Below, piece by piece: positions 8,114 through 17,290 of a stretch of DNA of 64,000 nt. The stretch comes from Humibacter sp. RRB41. GTDB taxonomy: Bacteria > Actinomycetota > Actinomycetes > Actinomycetales > Microbacteriaceae. Numbering within the stretch: position 1 is the stretch's first letter; every line of letters begins with the position of its first letter. A program made the translations under genes and the position numbers. Below the pieces are notes generated by a model, which was not told the origin of the DNA, made no database searches, and worked only from the letters and a program-made list of their open reading frames with translations. The stretch lies in contig NZ_JAKWJQ010000009.1 of NCBI RefSeq assembly GCF_022761015.1, positions 1 through 64,000 on the forward strand, written 5' to 3'.

Positions 8114-9823
8114 TTGTACCTGACGCTCGCGCTCATAGGATTCCTCGGCGGCCTGATCACCGGCATCTCGCCCTGCATCCTGCCCGTCTTGCCAGTGATC
8201 TTCTTCTCAGGCGGCGTGCAGTCGTCGACGGCCGCGATCGCCGCCCCCGTTTCGCGGTGGCGGCCCTACCAGGTGATCCTCGGCCTCGTGGTCAGCTTCA
8301 GCGTGTTCACGCTTCTCGGATCCCTGCTGCTCGCACTGCTGCACCTGCCGCAGGATGTGTTGCGCTACGCCGGCATCGCCGTGCTCCTGCTGATCGGCGT
8401 CGGCCTGATCGTTCCCAGGTTCGAGGCGATTCTGGAAAAGCCGTTCTCGTGGATTCCGCAGCGCAACGTCGGAACGAACCGGGGTGGATTCGTGCTCGGG
8501 ATCGCTCTCGGTGCCGTGTACGTTCCCTGTGCCGGCCCCGTTCTGGCGGCGATCACGGTTGCGGGCTCGACCGGGAGGATCGGCCCGGAGACCATCGTGC
8601 TCACGTTGACGTTCGCGATCGGGGCCGCCATCCCGCTGCTGATCTTCGCTCTGGCCGGGCGCGGAGTTGCGAATCGGGTGCGGTCGTTCCGCAAATACCA
8701 GAAGGGCATCCGTCTGACCGGCGGTGTTCTGATGATCGCGCTCGCGGTAGCGCTCGCCCTCAATCTCCCGCAACTGCTTCAGACGCTCGTGCCCGACTAC
8801 ACCGCAAGCCTGCAGAACGGCTTCTCCAACTCGAAACAGGTGTCGAAGGCTCTCGATCTGGGCGGCATCGTCAACGACCAGAACAAGAATCTCTCGAAGT
8901 GTCGCAATGATGCGACCTCGTTGGAGTCGTGCGGCACGGCGCCTGACATCACCGGCATCCAGCAGTGGTTCAACACGCCGGGCGATCGGGCCGTCACGTT
9001 GAAGAGCCTGCGTGGAAAGGTCGTGCTGGTCGACTTCTGGGCGTACTCCTGCATCAACTGCCAACGTTCGGTGCCGCACGTCGTCGCATGGAACAAGGCC
9101 TACGCGAAAGACGGTCTGCAAGTGATCGGCATCCACTCGCCCGAGTACGCGTTCGAGAAGGTGGTCGGCGATGTGAAAGCGGGAGCGAACCGACTCGGCA
9201 TCACATACCCGGTAGCGATCGACAACAACCTTTCCACCTGGACCAACTATCGCAACCGCTACTGGCCGGCGCACTATCTCATCGACGCGAAGGGCGTCGT
9301 GCGCAATGTGCAGTTCGGAGAAGGAGACTACGCGTCGACCGAGGCGATGATCCGCACACTGCTGAAGGACGCCCATCCCGGGGTACATCTGCCGCCGGCC
9401 ACCAACGTCAAGGACACCACCCCCACGACATCGACAACGGCCGAGACCTATCTCGGCACGACCAAGCAGGTGAACTACAGCGGTCAGCAGGCGTACTCGG
9501 CCAAGACCACCGCATTCACGCTGCCGTCGTCCCAGCCGAAGAACACCTTCGCCCTCGACGGTCGGTGGTCCCTGCACGACCAGTACGCGCAGCCTCGCGC
9601 CGACGATGCGCGCATCCGTCTGGCATACACCGCCTCGCGTGTGCAGATGGTGCTCGGGGGTAGCGGCACGGTGACCGTGCGAGACGGCGCCAGCACCAGG
9701 ACCGTCCACGTGTCAGGGGTGCCGAGGGAGTACACGGCTCACGCGCAGGGGACCTCATCGAGCGGCACGCTCATCGCCTCGGTCTCACCGGGCGTCGAGG
9801 TGTACTCCTTCACGTTCGGATGA
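8114..9823 (+). CDS. dipZ: DipZ-like CcdA/thioredoxin fusion protein
   Basis: A 569-residue membrane protein. Residues 1-230 form a CcdA-type bundle with redox cysteines in GISPCILPVLP and YVPCAGPVL. A thioredoxin/TlpA-like domain follows at about 280-430 with the active site SCINCQRS. The C-terminal 130 residues are a beta-rich carbohydrate-binding-like domain, as in mycobacterial DipZ (Rv2874). CcdA would carry electrons across the membrane to the extracellular thioredoxin domain. The start is TTG at 8114, placed 5 nt after GGAGG. A SigK-like promoter precedes it, and the fasciclin gene is divergent. Confidence 0.9.
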   Translation: MYLTLALIGFLGGLITGISPCILPVLPVIFFSGGVQSSTAAIAAPVSRWRPYQVILGLVVSFSVFTLLGSLLLALLHLPQDVLRYAGIAVLLLIGVGLIVPRFEAILEKPFSWIPQRNVGTNRGGFVLGIALGAVYVPCAGPVLAAITVAGSTGRIGPETIVLTLTFAIGAAIPLLIFALAGRGVANRVRSFRKYQKGIRLTGGVLMIALAVALALNLPQLLQTLVPDYTASLQNGFSNSKQVSKALDLGGIVNDQNKNLSKCRNDATSLESCGTAPDITGIQQWFNTPGDRAVTLKSLRGKVVLVDFWAYSCINCQRSVPHVVAWNKAYAKDGLQVIGIHSPEYAFEKVVGDVKAGANRLGITYPVAIDNNLSTWTNYRNRYWPAHYLIDAKGVVRNVQFGEGDYASTEAMIRTLLKDAHPGVHLPPATNVKDTTPTTSTTAETYLGTTKQVNYSGQQAYSAKTTAFTLPSSQPKNTFALDGRWSLHDQYAQPRADDARIRLAYTASRVQMVLGGSGTVTVRDGASTRTVHVSGVPREYTAHAQGTSSSGTLIASVSPGVEVYSFTFG

Positions 9824-9854
9824 CGAGGGCTCGACCGGCTCCGCGGGCGAGGCT

Positions 9855-10661
9855 TCAGCTGACGATCGTGACGACCGGTTCGGTCGTCGGCTGCCGCGAA
9901 CCGCCGGCGGGTTCGACGGTCAAGCCGATGGTGTCGCCCTTCTGCAGGGAGCCCTTCAGTACCTGCCATTCGCCGGACATCAAGCCGGCCGACGTGGCGG
10001 CGCCATCGCGGATGTACCAGAGCTGATAGGTGCGACCAGCGGGCGCGGGCTTCACGCCGCTGACGATCATGGCGGATCTGTCGAGCGATTCCGACCAGAC
10101 GAGCGTTGCTGTTCCACCGCCTCGGACAGTGCTCGTGGCACGCTGCGCATCAGGCGCCGACGTGATGTTCGCGAGTGCATCGGCCTGCGTGCTCACGACG
10201 GAATGCTGCGAGACGTTGAAGCCGACGATCGAACCGCCGGCGAAGATCACGACTGCCGCGGCGGCTGCAGCGGCGATGACAACACCTCGCCGAGACCAGC
10301 GCACACCTGCACGTCGCTCGGCGGGAGTCCGAGGAGAAGCGTCTGGGCTGGAAGGAGTGTCGAAGGCGTGAGCGGTATCCGTCCGGTCCACTGCCGATGG
10401 CGCCTTCTGCGGCGTGATGGCTATCTGCTCCATGAGCCGCGCTTTGAGATCGGGCGACGGCTCTGCCGTAGGCGGTGCTGCGTTGAGGGCGGCAGCGACG
10501 TCGCCGAATTCCTCCCGCTCGCGAGCGGCATCTTGCGAACCATGGGCGAGACGCTCGTAACGAGCACGCTCGTCGGGCGTGAGTGAACCGAGTGCGTACC
10601 CCGCGGCCAGATCACGCACATCTCCCGCGCCATCTCGACGGAGATCCTTCTGCTCGCTCAT
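9855..10661 (-). CDS. rskA: Anti-sigma-K factor RskA
   Basis: A 268-residue single-span membrane anti-sigma factor. The cytoplasmic N-terminus has DVRDLAAGYALGSLTPDERA, the usual start of the sigma-binding domain. A transmembrane helix follows at about residues 128-150 (VVIAAAAAAAVVIFAGG). The extracytoplasmic C-terminal RskA domain contains GRTYQLWYIRDG and GLTVEPAGGSRQPT. Its ATG overlaps the sigK stop (ATGA), so the two are translationally coupled, as expected for a sigma/anti-sigma pair. In mycobacteria, loss of RskA function releases SigK; proteolysis of the anti-sigma is the likely mechanism here too, by analogy. Confidence 0.93.
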   Translation of the reverse strand: MSEQKDLRRDGAGDVRDLAAGYALGSLTPDERARYERLAHGSQDAAREREEFGDVAAALNAAPPTAEPSPDLKARLMEQIAITPQKAPSAVDRTDTAHAFDTPSSPDASPRTPAERRAGVRWSRRGVVIAAAAAAAVVIFAGGSIVGFNVSQHSVVSTQADALANITSAPDAQRATSTVRGGGTATLVWSESLDRSAMIVSGVKPAPAGRTYQLWYIRDGAATSAGLMSGEWQVLKGSLQKGDTIGLTVEPAGGSRQPTTEPVVTIVS

Positions 10662-11248
10662 GTCCTCACCCCCAACTCATCTCTCAGCCGAATCATGCCA
10701 TCGCGTAACCGAGTCTTGACCGTGCCGACGGGAACCGCGAGCAACTCCGCGACTTCCGTATGCGTGTACCCGCCGTCGTAGGCCAACGCGATCGCTTGAC
10801 GTTGCACGTCGGTCAGTCGTTCCATCGCGCGCGACACTCGCTCTCGCTCCACCGAGATCTCTGCGATATCGGCGACATCGTCTTCCACCCGATAGTCGCG
10901 AATGCCTATCCGCAGATCCCGGTCGCGGGCCGCCTGCGCTGACCGAATGCGGTCGATCGCTCGCCGCTTCGCCATCGTCATGATCCATCCGATCGCTCGA
11001 CCTTTATTCGGATCGAACGTCGGCGCGGATTGCCATACCTCGAGGAGCACGTCTTGCATGACCTCTTCCGACTGCGCCCTGTCGATCAGCAATCGCTGAA
11101 TACTCCCCAGCACCCTCGATGCGACGGCGTCGTAGAGCTCGCCGAAAGCCGCCTGGTCTCCCGCTGCGACACGCAGCAGAAGAGTCTGGACGGCGTCGAC
11201 GGAGTCGGACGTCTCGTCGGTCGGGTCGGAATGCACAAGTTCAAGCAT
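10658..11248 (-). CDS. sigK: ECF RNA polymerase sigma factor, SigK type
   Basis: 196 residues from the ATG at 11246-11248. Region 2 spans FGELYDAVASRVLGSIQR to GWIMTMAKRRAIDRIRS, and region 4 spans MERLTDVQRQAIALAYDGG to VPVGTVKTRLRDGMIRLR. It is called SigK because of sequence type, the coupled RskA gene, and the nearby fasciclin and DipZ-like genes, which form the SigK regulon in Mycobacterium. An in-frame ATG at 11362 would add 38 residues unlike the family. Upstream there is no good SigK-type site on this strand, so autoregulation is not supported by eye. Confidence 0.9.
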   Translation of the reverse strand: MLELVHSDPTDETSDSVDAVQTLLLRVAAGDQAAFGELYDAVASRVLGSIQRLLIDRAQSEEVMQDVLLEVWQSAPTFDPNKGRAIGWIMTMAKRRAIDRIRSAQAARDRDLRIGIRDYRVEDDVADIAEISVERERVSRAMERLTDVQRQAIALAYDGGYTHTEVAELLAVPVGTVKTRLRDGMIRLRDELGVRT

Positions 11249-11307
11249 CGCAGGTGACCAGACTCCCGGGGCCGGCGGACATTCGTTCGCCGGAATCCAG
11301 ATGAGCC

Positions 11308-11334
11308 AAATCCGTCTTCGCCCGTTCTCCGAAT
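11308..11334 (+). promoter_or_regulatory. Possible SigK-type promoter for the DUF4383 gene
   Basis: AAATCC (11308-11313), 15 nt, CCGAAT (11329-11334). The -10 element is a perfect match to the SigK consensus; the -35 matches 4/6 and the spacer is one base short. It ends 49 nt before the DUF4383 start. Confidence 0.45.
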
Positions 11335-11383
11335 CATCTGCACAGGCGAACATCTTCGCCACCGATTGCTAGGAGGCATCCCC

Positions 11384-11797
11384 ATGAAGTCATCCCCGAA
11401 TCGCATCGTCGCGACGATATTCGGCGCCGTCTACCTGCTGGTGGGTCTGCTCGGTTTCTTCGTGACATCCGGCGTCGGCTTCGTCGCGACCCACGGCGGC
11501 CTGCTGCTGGGCATCTTCGAGGTGAACCCGCTGCACAACGTCGCCCACCTGATCATCGGCGCCGCTCTACTCATCGCAGGTCTGACATCCGTCATTGCCG
11601 CGAAGACAGTGGACATCGTGATCGGCGCGGCCTATCTTCTGCTCGGGATCGTGGGCTTCTTCATTGCCAACACCCCGGCCAACGTGCTCGCGCTGAACAC
11701 ACCCGACCACTTCCTCCATCTCGCAAGCGCGCTCGTGCTGCTTGCCGTGGGGCTGAGCACCGACCGCTCGCAGAGCCGCAGCGCGGCCGTGGCTTGA
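11384..11797 (+). CDS. DUF4383 family membrane protein
   Basis: 137 residues with four hydrophobic helices: IVATIFGAVYLLVGLLGFFV, a central VAHLIIGAALLIAGL, DIVIGAAYLLLGIVGFFIA and HFLHLASALVLLAVGL. The NPLHNVAHLIIG motif and its second-half echo (TPDHFLHLASAL) are typical of DUF4383. The function is unknown. AGGAGG lies 7 nt before the ATG. It overlaps the next gene by 4 nt, so the two form an operon, and a CCGAAT-type promoter suggests it belongs to the SigK regulon. Confidence 0.85.
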   Translation: MKSSPNRIVATIFGAVYLLVGLLGFFVTSGVGFVATHGGLLLGIFEVNPLHNVAHLIIGAALLIAGLTSVIAAKTVDIVIGAAYLLLGIVGFFIANTPANVLALNTPDHFLHLASALVLLAVGLSTDRSQSRSAAVA

Positions 11798-12345
11798 CCG
11801 ACGGCGTGACGGACATGCGGGACATGACCCGAACGTGGCCGGCGCTCTGCGCGCTCGGCGCCGGCCTCGTTCACCTCGCGATCTCAGCTTCGTCGCCATG
11901 GTGGTGGTCCTTGGCGTTGATCTCGATCGGTGCCCTCGAGGTGGCGTGGTCGCTGATGTATCTGATCCGAGGCACGCCCGTCATGCCACGTGGCATGCTC
12001 GCCGTCTCGCTGTCGCCGGTCGCCGTGCTCGGATCGTTGGTCGTAGTCGGTCTCATGACGCAACACGCGTCTGCGATGACGATGCACACCGGGATCACAG
12101 CAGCACTGACCGTGCCGGTCCTCTCGTTCACCGCGGCGACGGTGCTCGATCTCGTCGTGGCCGGTTCCTGCGCCGTGCACCTGCGCAGGAACCGCACCGC
12201 GGCGCCGGCGCCGATACACCAACCGGGCCCCGTACGGGCGATCACAGGCATTCTCCTCGGTGCAGCGCTCGTCGCCCTCATCACGGTGCCGGCACTGGGA
12301 TCCACCGATGTCGGACACAAAGCGAGCATGCACATGACGATGTGA
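11794..12345 (+). CDS. Hypothetical membrane protein
   Basis: 183 residues with about five transmembrane helices and no recognised family. The start is probably the TTG at 11794, which overlaps the previous stop; an ATG at 11815 is the alternative. It ends in GHKASMHMTM, and HASAMTMHTG lies in a central loop. Such His/Met clusters can bind copper, but no metal gene is nearby, so this is only a suggestion. It is the second gene of the DUF4383 operon. Confidence 0.6.
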   Translation: MTDGVTDMRDMTRTWPALCALGAGLVHLAISASSPWWWSLALISIGALEVAWSLMYLIRGTPVMPRGMLAVSLSPVAVLGSLVVVGLMTQHASAMTMHTGITAALTVPVLSFTAATVLDLVVAGSCAVHLRRNRTAAPAPIHQPGPVRAITGILLGAALVALITVPALGSTDVGHKASMHMTM

Positions 12346-12425
12346 CCGTCACACTGCGAATCTCACGTTCCCCCGCTCCCGAACGTCTACACAATGAAGA
12401 CGCACCACTAATAGAGGAGTCGGCC

Positions 12426-12953
12426 ATGGGCATCCGTCACGCCACCGTCACTGCACCGCAGATCGCCGAAGAGATCGGCGAGCTCACGATCGTCGCCGAC
12501 GGCGACGCCGTCACGGGCATCTACTATCCGGGGCACTGGACCAAACCGGATCGCTCGGCGTTCGGGGACGAGGTGGACGCTGCATCCGACCCGGCGATCG
12601 CCGAGGCCGTGCTGCAGTTGCGGGACTACCTGAACGGCGAGCGCACGTCGTTGGACTTCGCGACACATGCAGAGGGCAGCGACTTCGAGCAGAGCGTGTG
12701 GAAGGTTCTGCGTGAGATTCCGTACGGCGAGACCGTCACGTACGGCGAGATCGCCGAGCAGCTCGGTGACCGGTCGCTCGCTCGCATCGTCGGCCAGGCT
12801 GTCGGGCACAATCCCCTGTCGATCGTGGTGGCGTGCCATCGCGTGGTCGGTGCGACCGGGAGCCTCACCGGCTACGCCGGCGGGCTGCGGCGCAAGGAGT
12901 TCCTGCTCGGGCTCGAGGGCGCGCTGCCGGATGCCCCGCCGCCGCTGTTCTGA
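12426..12953 (+). CDS. ogt: Methylated-DNA-protein cysteine methyltransferase
   Basis: 175 residues; repairs O6-alkylguanine by moving the alkyl group to its own cysteine in a single-use reaction. The acceptor is in VACHRVVGATG near residue 139. The usual residue before ACHRV is P (PCHRV); here the order is VVACHRV. The recognition helix is GETVTYGEIAEQLG, and YAGGLRRKEFLL follows the cysteine. AGAGGAG 5-11 nt before the ATG at 12426 sets the start. It is a stand-alone gene. Confidence 0.92.
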   Translation: MGIRHATVTAPQIAEEIGELTIVADGDAVTGIYYPGHWTKPDRSAFGDEVDAASDPAIAEAVLQLRDYLNGERTSLDFATHAEGSDFEQSVWKVLREIPYGETVTYGEIAEQLGDRSLARIVGQAVGHNPLSIVVACHRVVGATGSLTGYAGGLRRKEFLLGLEGALPDAPPPLF

Positions 12954-13209
12954 CCTCACTCCCGCCAGCGCGCACCCGTCGCTCAGGCGCGCACGCGGCC
13001 TCACTCTGTTCGATGCCGTTTGAACAATGTTCGCGTCTTGCCGCTAGCATCTACCTGCATCTCGTGATGACGGCCGCGTTCGCTGGCCGCCTCGAGACGC
13101 GATGGAAGACATCGCAGAGTCGCGATCGACGTTCGGGCAGCGCAACGCGCCTGCCCGGTTGCCGTGCTCGCGTTCTCTCGCGCGCGAGCGCGGATGAGGG
13201 AGACGAAGA

Positions 13210-15018
13210 GTGAGCAAGGCACAGACACCGCCGGTTCGAACCGGAATGTTCAACAAGGACCACCCGCACTACCGCTGGATCGTCCTCAGCAACACCACCC
13301 TTGGCATGCTGATGGCCACGATCAACGGTTCGATCGTGCTGATCTCGCTGCCCGCCATCTTCACCGGCATCAAGCTCAACCCGCTCGAACCGGGCAACGT
13401 GAGCTACCTGCTGTGGATCCTGATGGGCTACATCCTCGTCACGGCCGTGCTGGTGATGACGTTCGGTCGCCTCGGCGACATGTACGGCAGGGTGCGCATC
13501 TACAACATCGGCTTCATCATCTTCACGCTGGCCGCGATCGCTCTCGTGTTCGACCCGTTCACGTCCGGCGCCGGGGCGATGTGGCTCGTCGTCTGGCGCA
13601 TCGTGCAGGCCGTCGGCGGCTCGATGATCTTCGCCAACTCGACGGCGATCTTGACGGATGCCTTCCCCTCCGACAAGCGCGGCATGGCGATCGGCATCAA
13701 CCAGATCGCCGCCATCGCAGGAACGTTCCTCGGCCTGATCCTCGGTGGCGTGCTGGCATCCGTCGACTGGCACGCGGTCTTCGCCGTGAGCATCCCCGTC
13801 GGCATCGTCGGCACGATCTGGTCGTACAGGTCGCTGCACGAGGTGGGAGCCACCAACAAGGGACGCATCGACTGGTGGGGCAACGTGCTGTTCGCGGTCG
13901 GGCTCATCTCGGTGCTGACCGGCGTGACCTATGGCATCCAGCCTTATGGCAACAGCTCGACGGGATGGTTCAACCCGCTCGTTCTCTCGGCGATCATCGG
14001 CGGTGTGATCGTGCTCGTCGTCTTCGTGTTCGTCGAGCTCAGGGTCAAGGATCCGCTGTTCAACGTGCGGCTGTTCAGCATCCGCACGTTCGCGTGGGGA
14101 AACCTGGCCGGCCTGCTCGCCTCGATCGGCCGAGGCGGCCTTCAGTTCATGCTGATCATCTGGCTGCAGGGCATCTGGCTGCCGCTACACGGCTACTCGT
14201 TCGAGTCGACACCGTTCTGGGCGGGCATCTACATGCTCCCGCTGACGATCGGATTCCTCGCGTCCGGCCCGCTCGCCGGCATCATCTCCGACCGCATCGG
14301 CGCGCGCATGCTGTCGTTCGTCGGCCTGCTGCTGGTCGCCGTCACGTTCGTCGGCCTCTTGTTCTTGCCCGTCAACTTCGAGTACTGGACGTTCGCCGTC
14401 GTCACGTTCCTGAACGGCGTCGGCTCGGGCATGTTCGCCGCGCCGAACAGAACGGCGATCATGAACTCAGTGCCCGCGAATCAGCGAGGCGCGGCATCCG
14501 GTATGACAGGCACGTTCCAGAACGCGGGCAACTCGCTCTCGATCGGCGTGTTCTTCTCCCTGATGATCGCCGGCCTCGCGAACACGTTGCCGCAGACGAT
14601 GCGGGACGGCCTCACGGCGCACGGTGTCAGCCACGCGGTCGCCGGGCAGATCGCGAACACCCCGCCGGTCGGAAGCCTGTTCGCTGCCTTCCTCGGCTAC
14701 AACCCGATCGCGTCGCTGCTGAAGCCGACGGGCGCGCTCGACACGCTCTCGTCGTCGCAGGTCTCGACGCTGACGGGCAAGGAGTTCTTCCCCCAGCTCA
14801 TCTCCGGCCCGTTCCACGCCGGACTGATCATCGTGTTCGTGACCGCCGCGATCCTGTCGGTGGTCGGGGCCATCGCCTCGCTGGCGATGGGCGGCAAGTA
14901 CGTGCACGTGGACGAGCCGGTGACGGTTCCGGCCGGTGCGGGCTCGAGCAACACCGCCTCGACGGATGCCGGCTACGACGCCCCCGCGACCGGCGCGATC
15001 GAGCTCAGCGACGTCTGA
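13210..15018 (+). CDS. MFS transporter, DHA2 (14-TMS) drug efflux family
   Basis: A 602-residue major facilitator with about 14 helices. GRLGDMYGRVRIY is the loop 2-3 motif A, and WRIVQAVGGSMIFANSTAIL is motif C, typical of proton-driven drug antiporters. The protein is longer than usual, with a long C-terminal loop and a polar tail ending in GAIELSDV. The start is GTG at 13210 after GGGAG. The 256 nt upstream (12954-13209) hold no gene I can support. Exported compounds are unknown. Confidence 0.9.
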   Translation: MSKAQTPPVRTGMFNKDHPHYRWIVLSNTTLGMLMATINGSIVLISLPAIFTGIKLNPLEPGNVSYLLWILMGYILVTAVLVMTFGRLGDMYGRVRIYNIGFIIFTLAAIALVFDPFTSGAGAMWLVVWRIVQAVGGSMIFANSTAILTDAFPSDKRGMAIGINQIAAIAGTFLGLILGGVLASVDWHAVFAVSIPVGIVGTIWSYRSLHEVGATNKGRIDWWGNVLFAVGLISVLTGVTYGIQPYGNSSTGWFNPLVLSAIIGGVIVLVVFVFVELRVKDPLFNVRLFSIRTFAWGNLAGLLASIGRGGLQFMLIIWLQGIWLPLHGYSFESTPFWAGIYMLPLTIGFLASGPLAGIISDRIGARMLSFVGLLLVAVTFVGLLFLPVNFEYWTFAVVTFLNGVGSGMFAAPNRTAIMNSVPANQRGAASGMTGTFQNAGNSLSIGVFFSLMIAGLANTLPQTMRDGLTAHGVSHAVAGQIANTPPVGSLFAAFLGYNPIASLLKPTGALDTLSSSQVSTLTGKEFFPQLISGPFHAGLIIVFVTAAILSVVGAIASLAMGGKYVHVDEPVTVPAGAGSSNTASTDAGYDAPATGAIELSDV

Positions 15019-15052
15019 CCCTGCTTGCTCGCCGGCTCGATCGATCGCCGGA

Positions 15053-15691
15053 TCAGATCGAGGCGGCGAGCTCGTCGACCCTCTGCTGAGCGGCCGACAG
15101 CTCCGCCTCGAACCGGTCGCGCTCATCGGCCATTCCCGCAAGCGTTCTGGAGAGCGTACGGCTGACCGTCACCACGTCGACGTCCATGCCGAGTGCCGTG
15201 CCCAGAATGATCTCGATCGGCGCGACGGTGTGATCCCATTCGGCGGTCGGAGTCCCCTCGTCGTAGGTGGCTCCGCGCGACGAGATGATCACCGCGTGGC
15301 GGCCCTTCATCGGCTGGGTGTCCCCGTCGAACAGCGCGGTACGACCCGGCACATGGATATCGTCGAGCCAGGTCTTCAAGGTCGAGGGGATCGAGTAGTT
15401 GTACATCGGCGCACCGACAACCACGGCATCCGCACCGAGCAGCTCATCGATGAGCCGGTTCTGCAGCGCCTCGGCCTCCGGGAAGACCGGGGACCCGCCC
15501 TCGCGCAGCCGCGCTGGCCAGTGCAGCGAGTGGTGCGGAAGGTGAGGAACGGGGTCGGCGACGAGGTCGTGCACGACGACCGAATAGTCGCCGCCGCGAG
15601 CACGCCAGGCGGCGGCGAACCGCGAGGTGAGCGCGCGCGACACGGAATCGCTCGGGTCGATCGATGAGTCCAGATGCAGCAAGAGGGGCAT
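15053..15691 (-). CDS. FMN-dependent NADH-azoreductase-like flavodoxin-fold protein
   Basis: 212 residues of the NQO/AzoR family. LLLHLDSSIDPSDSVSRAL is the N-terminal FMN phosphate loop, and VVVGAPMYNYSIPSTLKTWLD is the conserved flavin/dimer segment. It probably reduces quinones or azo bonds with NAD(P)H; the real substrate is unknown. It ends 34 nt after the convergent MFS gene. The ATG at 15689-15691 gives the family start. Confidence 0.88.
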   Translation of the reverse strand: MPLLLHLDSSIDPSDSVSRALTSRFAAAWRARGGDYSVVVHDLVADPVPHLPHHSLHWPARLREGGSPVFPEAEALQNRLIDELLGADAVVVGAPMYNYSIPSTLKTWLDDIHVPGRTALFDGDTQPMKGRHAVIISSRGATYDEGTPTAEWDHTVAPIEIILGTALGMDVDVVTVSRTLSRTLAGMADERDRFEAELSAAQQRVDELAASI

Positions 15692-15813
15692 GATCCAACG
15701 CTATGGCACCGCGTGTCCCCGTCAGCGGGAGCCCGTCAGTTGTGTTCGCGGCTTCGCTGCTCAACAACTTTCGCTCGGCTCGGCAGAGCAAGCTCGCTCG
15801 GCTCTCGCTTCGC

Positions 15814-17214
15814 TCAGTTGTTTCCTTTCGAACAGGTCTGGGCTGCGGCGGTCTGACCCGTCACGTCCTCCGGGAGCACGGCGGGCGGTGCTGCCGACTT
15901 CGTCGGCTTCGGCGTGGACTTCGTACCGGAGGTGCTCGACCCGCTCGACGAGTTCGGGTCGACGGTCACGGCGGGCGGTACCGGGGCATCCGTCGATGTG
16001 ACAGCTCCCAGACCGGTGCCGCCGGTGAGCTGGATCGGCAGATCGTTCTTGATGGCGGCGGTCAGCGCGTCGGCCGAGTTCTGGTCGGCGACCACCTTTC
16101 CCGGGTAGTCGGCGTCGGTGCCCACCGGATACTGCACGAAGACGATGTTGTCGAAGCTGAGATCCTTCGCCGCCATCGCGATCTGGTACAGCGTTGTGAG
16201 GTTCAACGTGTCGGAGGGATGCACGTTCTGCAACGTCGCCTTCGCGAGGCCCCAGACCTTGGCCGGGTTGGTCAGCGTGCTCTTGGTGAGCACCGTGCGC
16301 ACCAGCGAGGAGAGGAAGACCTGTGTGTTGCTGATGCGGCCGAGGTCCGACCCGTCGCCCACGCCGTAGCGCGTGCGAAGGAACTCCGCGGCCTCTTTGC
16401 CTTCGAGGGTGGACGTGCCGTCCGGCAGGTCGAGGTCGGTGTGCTCGTCATGGATGCCGCCGTTCGTGATGCACACCGGCACGCCGCCGACGGCATTCGA
16501 CATTGCGACGACGCCGTTGAAGTCGACCAGAGCTGCGAAAGGGATGTCGACGCCCGTGATCTGCTCGACCGTCAGCACGGTGCACGCCAGCCCGCCGTCG
16601 GACAGCGTCGTGTTGATGGGCTGGAACGACATCGCGCTGTTCCATCCGCCCTGCCCGTCCGGACACTTCGGTATCGGCGTCATCAGGTCGCGCGGAAAGC
16701 TGACGACGACCGCGTGCGTGTGATCCTGTGAGAGGTGGACGAGCATCGTGACGTCGTTGAGCCCCGCACCCGAGCTGTCCTCGGTGGTGCCCCACGCGTC
16801 GCCCTGGCCGGACCGGGTGTCGGATGCCGCGACCAGGATGTTCACGCCACCGTCGATCGCGCCGATGTCGGGAACCGACGCGACGTCGTTGTGGCCGACC
16901 AGATGCACCGACGGTTTCGCATCGCTCACCAGGTTCACTGCGGCGACACCGCCGATGCCGACGACGCTGGCCACCGCGACAGACGCGACGCACGCCACGA
17001 CCTTGCCGAACGTCATCCACGGCTTGCGCTGCAGCCTGCCGTGACGGGCGATGCTCCGCAGCTCTCGACCGCGAGCACGGCGTGGTCTAGTTGTGGCCGG
17101 CTCGGCCGGAAGAGATGCCCGCGCCGTGGCATCCGATGCCGCGCGCTGCGCCTCGGTGCTTCCCCTGCGCGGCCCGGGAACGTTGCCTCGACGTGGGTTA
17201 AGGGATGGTGCCAC
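15814..17214 (-). CDS. LytR-CpsA-Psr (LCP) family cell-wall glycopolymer ligase, copy 1
   Basis: 466 residues. A cytoplasmic basic N-terminus is followed by one membrane helix (about 77-98) and an extracellular LCP domain with NILVAASDTRSGQGD, VVVSFPRDLMTPIP, and the second arginine region AAEFLRTRYGVGDGSDLGRISNTQ. Enzymes of this family attach teichoic-type polymers or arabinogalactan to peptidoglycan. A Ser/Pro/Thr-rich tail closes with DVTGQTAAAQTCSKGNN, nearly the same as the tail of the paralogue at 61553. The start is GTG at 17212-17214. The gap 15692-15813 holds only a weak inverted repeat (AACAAC...GTTGTT). Confidence 0.9.
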   Translation of the reverse strand: MAPSLNPRRGNVPGPRRGSTEAQRAASDATARASLPAEPATTRPRRARGRELRSIARHGRLQRKPWMTFGKVVACVASVAVASVVGIGGVAAVNLVSDAKPSVHLVGHNDVASVPDIGAIDGGVNILVAASDTRSGQGDAWGTTEDSSGAGLNDVTMLVHLSQDHTHAVVVSFPRDLMTPIPKCPDGQGGWNSAMSFQPINTTLSDGGLACTVLTVEQITGVDIPFAALVDFNGVVAMSNAVGGVPVCITNGGIHDEHTDLDLPDGTSTLEGKEAAEFLRTRYGVGDGSDLGRISNTQVFLSSLVRTVLTKSTLTNPAKVWGLAKATLQNVHPSDTLNLTTLYQIAMAAKDLSFDNIVFVQYPVGTDADYPGKVVADQNSADALTAAIKNDLPIQLTGGTGLGAVTSTDAPVPPAVTVDPNSSSGSSTSGTKSTPKPTKSAAPPAVLPEDVTGQTAAAQTCSKGNN

Positions 17215-17290
17215 CGGACCACCTTAGTGTCCGCCGAGCCCATGAACGGCAAGGGGTGTCTGATACTTTCGGCCAGGTGCTGACCGTGCG

